Origin: Serripes groenlandicus
Lineage: Eukaryota; Mollusca; Bivalvia; Cardiida; Cardiidae
Length of the DNA: 64,000 nucleotides
Assembly (NCBI GenBank): GCA_031761405.1
Contig: JASEVX010000003.1
Span: 144,948,350-145,012,349 of the forward strand
Direction of reading: 5' to 3'
Each line of letters opens with the position of its first letter. Within the stretch, counting starts at the first letter, position 1. Under the pieces are notes generated by a model that worked only from the letters and a program-made list of their open reading frames with translations, did not search any database and had not been told where the DNA came from. Position numbers and translations under genes: made by a program. Shown in pieces: positions 57,588 to 64,000 of the stretch.

Positions 57588-58230
57588 GTATTTATAAGTT
57601 GCTTAAGAGTTTCGTTGTCTGAATCTAACATTACGACATGTGACTGTTGATATTCAACATTTATTTTAGATAAATCACATATTCGTAAACAAACAAGTAC
57701 TAGGATAAGAAAAGTGCCTTTCCCAAGATCACATCTCCTTGACCCACGTGAGTGGAGATCAGACACGTGACGCCCGGTTCTAATTTATCGACGCTAACCA
57801 TTAGCCCAAGGCTGATTCATATATAAAAAGAACTGACTCAAGAGTTTAAAGGTCACAAATTTCAAACAACGACTTAGCAAGTACTCCTTAACCTTTTCCC
57901 ACTTTCGGGGATTTTGAAGAATCTGAAGCAAATGGCTTTTGAAAACATAATGAGCAATATTTCCCTTTGCCACAACGTTTTCAACTATCCATATTTTTGT
58001 CGGGATGTTTTCAACGTCGTCTGTTGCAGATTTAGTGTTTGGCTAAAAGCTGAAACAACACAAAATAAAACCATTTTAATTCTATTTTAGTAGTACATAG
58101 TAATTGCATTTTTAAAGAAAAATTGAGGACCTCAAATGTGCGAAATCAACGTTAATGCATGAGTCAACAAGGCAACAAATGACCGTAAATCACATAAGTA
58201 AAGCATTGCTTTACAAAACAAACCCAAGTT
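57588..58230. other. Intron with SINE-like and MITE remnants
   Basis: A TTAA-type MITE remnant is at about 57890-58050 (CCTTTTCCCACTTTCGG, TCGTCTGTTGCAG). A possible tRNA-like remnant is near 57720-57810. No exon completing CTLD F. Confidence 0.45.
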
Positions 58231-58236
58231 ATCCAT

Positions 58237-58450
58237 TTTGAAAGATCATGTTTCACAATATATATACAAGTTTACAGCTATTCTAAATGTTGTAAGCATG
58301 TTTCACAATATAAATACACGTTTACAGCTATTCTAAATGTTGTAAGCATGTTTCACAATATATGTATACATGTTTACAGCTATAATACATGTCGTAAGCA
58401 TGTTTCACAATATATATATACACGTTTACAGCTATTCTAAGTGTTGTTAG
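58237..58450 (+). repeat. 54 bp tandem repeat
   Basis: Four copies with ATGTTTCACAATATATATAC and GTTTACAGCTATTCTAAATG, then TTGTAAGC. Confidence 0.9.
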
Positions 58451-58849
58451 CATGTTTATGGGCTCGAGGATTATCCTGAGAGAGGCTATCTAACTTGACC
58501 TAGCTTACTGTATGATGTTCACTCTTTCATCCTAGCGTTTTTGTAGAATGGAATAAGCAATGCTACCATAGTTTCAGGTGAAGTTTGGAAGTCTCGTGAT
58601 TTAAATGACTGAGAACACAATTTCTACCAAATTCAGTACGCCAAAAGAATAGTGCAAACGATTCTTGACGGAATTACGATGCAAACATAAGCAAAAGTCA
58701 AATTAGTAAAAATTCAACTTATATTTGGCAACCAACTAAAATTACAAGATTCTGAATATAGAAACTACCTTTAGTAAATTGTAACCCTTTTAGTGTTTCC
58801 TCTAGTAAAAGAAATAAAAGAGCAACATCTATTTCTTCTGTCAAATTAG

Positions 58850-59170
58850 ATTTGTTTAATATATTTTGATAGCATTTGTACCAATTTCAGATGCATTTAT
58901 AGAAGACAACTTTTGAAAACATTGTGACAAAAGGAGACATTGCTCATAGAGACCTATAGCTTCTCTTGCCAAAACGTTTTCTATTCTTTTCTGAAATATT
59001 CCGAAAAATTAACCTGAGATATCAACCCTTACCAACAAACAGACTCTTTGTGATGTCTCTGCAGCAGGCGACTTTTGGAAATATTGTGGCCAAAGAAAAA
59101 ATTGCTCAGTATATTTATTTTCTACGGAAAACATGCTGCAACATCAGAAAGGGTGAAATATGTGTTAGTC
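58850..59170. mobile_element. TTAA-type MITE remnants
   Basis: Two decayed copies: AACATTGTGACAAAAGGAGA near 58917 and CTCTGCAGCAGGCGACTTTT near 59057. Ends are not preserved. Confidence 0.55.
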
Positions 59171-59671
59171 GACTTGCGATAGCAGGGATGCTATATCTAA
59201 AAACACACACAAAAATAGTGCAAACAAATTTTAGACTGAATTAATAATGCAAACATAAGCAAAAGTTAAATAAGTAAAACAAATTCCACTTATTCTAGGT
59301 AGCCAAATAAAAGTACAAGTCTCTGAATGTGTATATATCATATTTAAGTGTACTCAATTATTAGGATATCGATACGCAATTATATACACACATGTGTAAA
59401 CACTGCAGCTACCCTTTGGAAATGGTAACCATGTGTTCCATCTAGTGAAAGAAATGCATTATCGAGTTGTGTTTACCTAAATTGCGAATGGGTCCGGTAT
59501 CAGGGAAATTGTAAAAAACAGCGTCGTTTTTAATAAAATTGTTAATTTCAATATTACAGCTATGCTACTGAATGGCCCATGGTGATCCTCTTTCAAATGT
59601 GTTCAAATATATAATTTCTGAACACATTTGTATTTACTGGAGGAAGGGTGTGAAATGCCTAAACTGTAGTA

Positions 59672-59967
59672 CATAACTGTTTTGATAGATTACACTTCTA
59701 AGTTAACTGTCATCATTGAACATATTAATAGATTGCATACTATGAATGCGTCAGTTGGTCCAGTACAATCAATCAATAGGAATAGTCTTTACTGTAATGA
59801 ATGATCATGGTAGGATTTCCATAGAGCTATTGAGTAATATCATCATTAATAAAAGTACCATGTGAACCAAATGATAAATTCGGAGTTGGGGTCAATTAAT
59901 TTGTCACAAGATCAACAGTGAATTATGCTATTGGAAACATTTCATTCCAACCTGATGCATCATTGGA
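59672..59967 (+). repeat. Diverged duplicate of 63478-63750
   Basis: It shares AACTGTTTTGATAGATTACA, GGATTTCCATAGAGCTATT and GATGCATCATTG with 63478-63750, with many substitutions. Function unknown. Confidence 0.8.
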
Positions 59968-60305
59968 AACCGCCAGGAGGCGGCTTCCTTTAGGGATGCT
60001 GAAATTTCGACCAAGGAGAATATTTCGACCTGCCAGCGTGACCACATATCTTGATTTCTCTTTGTCCCTACTAAGTACATTAATTACAAGGTTGTGACTT
60101 TTAAAACATCCCTTTTACACTCTATATACATGTGTGAGTTTTACAAATTAAAAACAAAAGACAAAGGCCAGTATATTAATTGAATATATGTACATTTTTA
60201 TTTAAGCGAAATTCATACTGTATCTAGTCTAAACAGTAAACTCAATTGGTTACCTGCCTCAGACGCTTTTTTAGTTCGATAGTATGTTTAACCGGTAACC
60301 ATGAA

Positions 60306-60565
60306 CAAGAGAGGCACGCAGTAAATGTAATCTGGTTCCTTACATGCTATCATATATTACGCAGTAATTCTAGATGAAAAAGTTACATGCTATCATATAT
60401 TACGCAGTAATTCTAGATGAAGAAGTGCAGAAATACAAGAGAGGCACGCAGTAAATGTAATCTGGTTCCTTACATGCTATCATATATTACGCAGTAATTC
60501 TAGATGAAGAAGTTACATGCTATCATATATTACGCAGTAATTCTAGATGAAAAAGTGCAGAAATG
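60306..60565 (+). repeat. 130 bp tandem repeat with internal 47 bp repeat
   Basis: Two copies (period 130) starting CAAGAGAGGCACGCAGTAAA. Each contains two copies of TTACATGCTATCATATATTA, CGCAGTAATTCTAGATGAA. Confidence 0.9.
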
Positions 60566-61219
60566 AATATATATAAACTACAGAAATATCTGTTTCACAA
60601 TAAATGTTGCCGTCTAGTTGAAATGTTAATGTTTATCAAACCTATTCATACAAATCACAAGACAAAAATAATGGTAGTACTTAAAGGGAGGTAATTTGAA
60701 GTATACGCACAAGTTAACTAAGTTCCCATTTGGTCTGACACCTTTGTCTAATAATACAAATGTATGACGATTTAAATAAACAATTTAAAGGGAATACAAA
60801 TATTTAACAGAGTTAAACATTTAAAAACATGTTCAGCAGCTAACCGTTTCCCACATACAACAACCAGTTTGGTAGAGGAAGTTCACGTCGTGCCGGGTTA
60901 GCTAGTCTCAATATAACATCGCAAATGTTGGAAATATACTTATACACAAACTGACGTTTCTAGTTTCAGTACATACAAAAACGGTTCATACTTAAATTTA
61001 CTTTAACATGTTGGTATATTGAAATGGGTGTTTCTGTGAGATTCACAGACTTAGTACGTTGAAATGAAAATTTGTTTACAAACTTATACATTTTATATTC
61101 ATACCTATGCATTAGGGTATCTACAAACAATTAATGAAATGTGTACACACTTATCTTGGCTTAAATTGGATTTTTGATGTTGTTACTAATTCAAATAATA
61201 GTTTTCATTCATATAATTT

Positions 61220-61300
61220 CAATGTTTATCAATCTTATTCATACGAATCACAAGGTCAATATCCTGGTATTGCTTAAAGGGAGGTAATTTGAAGTATACA
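61220..61300 (+). repeat. Diverged duplicate of 60625-60705
   Basis: Both contain AATGTTTATCAA, TATTCATAC, AATCACAAG and CTTAAAGGGAGGTAATTTGA in that order. Confidence 0.75.
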
Positions 61301-61604
61301 ACAGTCTTCAAAGGGATAAATATGTTAAATGTTCTTTTTTCTTATTTCTACATGTACAACGAAAAATTCGTCTGTATCTTGTCTGTCATGTCTTTTTTAG
61401 ATAAATATTTTTATATGCATCTGCATCTGCATCTCCTCTTAAACGATCCCAATTCTACTTTCAGTACTGTTAGTATTTTCAGTACTTTGATAACAAATAT
61501 TTTCTTCTGAATTCGCGTGTCTGATACCAATGTAATGTGATAGAAATCTTCACTGTGTGTCTCCCTACAATATAATCACATTGATTTGGTGTTTAACCGG
61601 GCAA

Positions 61605-63160
61605 TAAAGCGGATTCAGAAAAGGGTTAAAATGACAAAGTTTTAAAACTACATTCTTATGAAAGTGCTTATCTGATGTCAAGATGTTTAGCCAGACTGTT
61701 CATTCAGTGACCCTCTACATGTTTCCAAGTCTGATTAAATGGTTGAAAATCATAAAAACAAGGTGGCATCATGATCTGAAAAGGGGAAAACCAGCTTTTA
61801 GCTTCAAATGACATCTCATCCTTATCCAATGGACACATTTGAAATAAACGTCACAGGAATGTTCTTTTGGCGGTCCTTATCTTAATTATGTTCAAAGATA
61901 TATATTCTATGTAGAACTCTTGTTTGTTCAAAATCAGAAAGGGAGTAAAATGCCCAATATTTAAAATTATTCCTCTCTAAATCCGCTTTTCTGATTTCAA
62001 GGTTATTAAGTAGAAATGTTCCTTCAGTGACTCTTTACGAAAATTGTTCGAGCCATATTAATTGGTTGAAAAAAAGGCTACAAGGCGAAATCAGAAAAAG
62101 GCAAAATGACACAATTTTAAAACTCCATTCTTATGAAAGTTCTTATCTGATTTGTTTCTTCAGAGACCCTCTTCATATTGGTTTAAGCCATATTAATTGG
62201 TTATATAACATAGTTACCAGGTGGCATCAGAACAAGGGGTAAATTAAGTTTAAGCTTCAAAGGACATCACAAACCTAATCCACTGGCGCATTTCAGCTAA
62301 ACGTCACAGGAATGTTACTTTGGTGGTCACTTATTTTATTCAAAGATATCATTTATAAAAACAACTTTTGTTGCTGCGGCAGCAGGAAGGGATTTAAATA
62401 TATAAACTGTAAAATTCTTCTTCTCTTCATCCGCTTGTCAGATTCCAATATAGTTTAGTACGAATGTTTCTTGAGTGACCGTCTACAATATTGCTTAAGC
62501 CGTATTAATTGGTTGAGAAACATGTGTATGTAAAGATGTAATCAACCATCTTTCTCTGTGACACGGTTAGCTTAATCAACCATCTTTATCTGTGACACGG
62601 TTATCCTTCTATAACTGCATTGTTCCTTTTGACAGGTGTCCAATAATAGTGGACATCTGACCAATAATTAATGGACTAACTTCCCTAAGGCAGTTGGGAG
62701 ATTGTATAAATACAGGATTGATTTCATACCAATTTAGTCACTCTGGTGACAGTGAGCTGACTAGACATGTTGTTGGGAGAGCAACAACTGGGTTTTTTGG
62801 GACATGTACATCTCGTAATAAACAAGTTATAATGTATTATTGAGTTGCTACTTTGTTACACATGGCAGCCAGACGGAATCAGAAAAGAGGCAAAATGACA
62901 AAACTTAATAGTTCCATTTCTATTCAAGTTTTTGTCCAATTTCAAGATACATTTGAAATTTAGCGGAAACGTTCCTTGAGTGACCCGTCACATAATTTGT
63001 TCAATTCGTTTGAAAAGATAGCTGACATGCTGCATCAGAATATGTGTAAATGAACTTTTAGTTTTAAACAAAATCTCATCCTGAAACATTGGACTAATAC
63101 ACAAACTTCACGGGAATGTTACTTTGGTGTATCAATGTGGTGTTATATCATAACAAATGT
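61605..63160 (+). repeat. Degenerate tandem repeat, about 330-400 bp unit, interrupted
   Basis: Copies near 61605-61930, 61935-62350, 62360-62530 and 62870-63160 share AATCAGAAAAGGG, AAAATGACAAAGTTTTAAAA, TTCAGTGACCCTCTAC, CATTAATTGGTTGA-like and AACGTCACAGGAATGTTAC. An LTR-like segment (62560-62863) interrupts the third and fourth. No protein domain was seen. Confidence 0.7.
62560..62863 (+). mobile_element. Candidate solo LTR
   Basis: A TATA-box-like TATAAATA (62705-62712) and AATAAA (62817-62822), ending CTACTTTGTTACA. TGTGACACGG occurs twice at its start within a 31 bp direct repeat. The left boundary is uncertain (62560 or 62641). No second LTR or coding region is next to it. Confidence 0.45.
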
Positions 63161-63477
63161 CCTTTATTGATAAGTTTCATTTACTGTGTCCACTCCTAGC
63201 AATTTCATTCATACTCTTGATAACATTTTCTACGATTTTAGCCGTTACACATATGCTACAAAGCTATCACTCAGATTCAGGGCTTCGCCTGCCCTCTGTG
63301 TTGGAGATGAAAACTTCTTTTGTAAATTATTTTTGGTTTAGGCCTTCTTATATTGTTCTGTTCATTTATATACAAATACTCTGTTGAAACAGAAGCTTGC
63401 GTTCAATTACTTTTAACAGACACTAATAGTAAAGTATTATACTGGAGATGAACCACCAGATAATAATTCAAAACACA

Positions 63478-63840
63478 ACTGTTTTGATAGATTACATTTC
63501 TAATTTTACTGTTATCATTGTAAACATTAATATATTGCATACTCTGAATGCATCAGTTGTTCCAGTTCAGTCAATAAATAGGTCTGTACTGTCATGAATG
63601 GTCATGGTTGGATTTCCATAGAGCTATTAGATGATATGATCATTAAAAAAGGTACCAGGTGGGCCGAATGATATATTCGTAGTTGGGGCCAACAAGAATT
63701 TATGCTCTTGGAATATGTTCATTCTGGCCTAATGCATCATTGCTTTTCTGTCATGCTGGGGATTTATTTAGAAAAATATTTTGTATACGACTTCTGCTCT
63801 TAAACGATCGCAATTCTACCTTCAGTACTTTGAGTGATTA
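63478..63840 (+). repeat. Diverged duplicate of 59672-59967 (plus 61438-61490)
   Basis: 63478-63750 matches 59672-59967. 63798-63835 (CTTAAACGATCGCAATTCTA, CCTTCAGTACTTTGAG) matches about 61438-61490. A larger block seems to have been copied and then diverged. Confidence 0.7.
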
Positions 63841-63924
63841 TAGATTTTCCACCATATCGTGAAGGCATTCTGTCTGTGTAAGTTATTAATGTACCATAAA
63901 GTCAGCATTTAAATGAGCACATCC

Positions 63925-64000
63925 CTGTGAAAAAGGTACAAGTTGGCATTTCTGTACAGTGTAGATCCAGATGACTATGTTCATGTTCTAGGTCTTATCA
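63925..64000. repeat. Dispersed repeat (AAAGGTACAAGTTG family)
   Basis: It reads TGTGAAAAAGGTACAAGTTG, then CAGTGTAGATCCAGATGA, and is cut by the window end. Confidence 0.55.

Noticed and set aside
55730..56517. Several overlapping frames of 60-90 codons
   Set aside because: They fall in the 74 bp minisatellite and shift frame from unit to unit.
58530..58606. A possible next lectin exon after an AG (codons NGISNATIVS)
   Set aside because: Phase 0 is possible and a GTGAAG follows, but it has no CTLD motif (Trp or Cys) and is only 35 bp. Not supported without transcripts.

Overview
The window is intron-rich, AT-rich animal DNA dense in dispersed and tandem repeats. It is most likely from a bivalve mollusc. 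This is inferred from a multi-domain C-type lectin gene of the type expanded in bivalves, tRNA-derived SINEs with a conserved 3' core resembling those described in molluscs, and a LINE, LTR and miniature-transposon mixture. No mitochondrial or bacterial features were seen, and the species cannot be fixed from the sequence.

One host gene accounts for all convincing host coding sequence. It lies on the + strand from before position 1075 to at least 57587 and encodes tandem C-type lectin domains (CTLDs), as in macrophage mannose receptor-like proteins. I delimit 17 exons whose splice phases all agree. Joined, they read 726 codons with no stop: the C-terminal part of CTLD A, complete CTLDs B, C, D and E, a Ser/Thr-rich linker between C and D, and the N-terminal half of CTLD F. 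Both gene ends (signal peptide, and any membrane anchor or stop) are outside the window or not recognised. Only CTLD C has the full mannose-type calcium and sugar site (EPN, Glu, WND). CTLD D has QPN/WHD, CTLD A QPQ/WND, CTLD E EPS/WNN, and CTLD B lacks the motif.

Layout: 1-2900, two exons of CTLD A, the second in a threefold tandem duplication with two decayed copies. 2900-11760, one large intron with AT-rich 22-24 bp repeats, a snap-back element, a 32 bp satellite, a 42 bp satellite, SINEs and a 200 bp assembly gap, arranged as a large inverted repeat. 11770-21436, CTLD B and the first part of C. 21437-34040, a 12.6 kb intron with a decayed Gypsy-type LTR retrotransposon on the - strand and an array of about 145 bp units carrying nuclear-receptor-like palindromes. 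34041-35349, end of CTLD C and the linker. 35350-40098, an intron with a LINE 3' fragment and a 73 bp minisatellite. 40099-52549, CTLDs D and E, with a LINE reverse transcriptase in one intron. 52550-57366, a 366 bp tandem duplication, foldback elements and a 74 bp minisatellite. 57367-57587, start of CTLD F. 57588-64000, no recognised exon; diverged duplications and an LTR candidate.

Two non-autonomous foldback families recur through the introns. One (about 220 bp) has TTAA-CCCTTTCCC ends and an inner hairpin, which suggests piggyBac-type mobilisation. The other (about 245 bp) starts GAGCCGTCCC with roughly 45 bp inverted ends. Several sit close to lectin splice sites.
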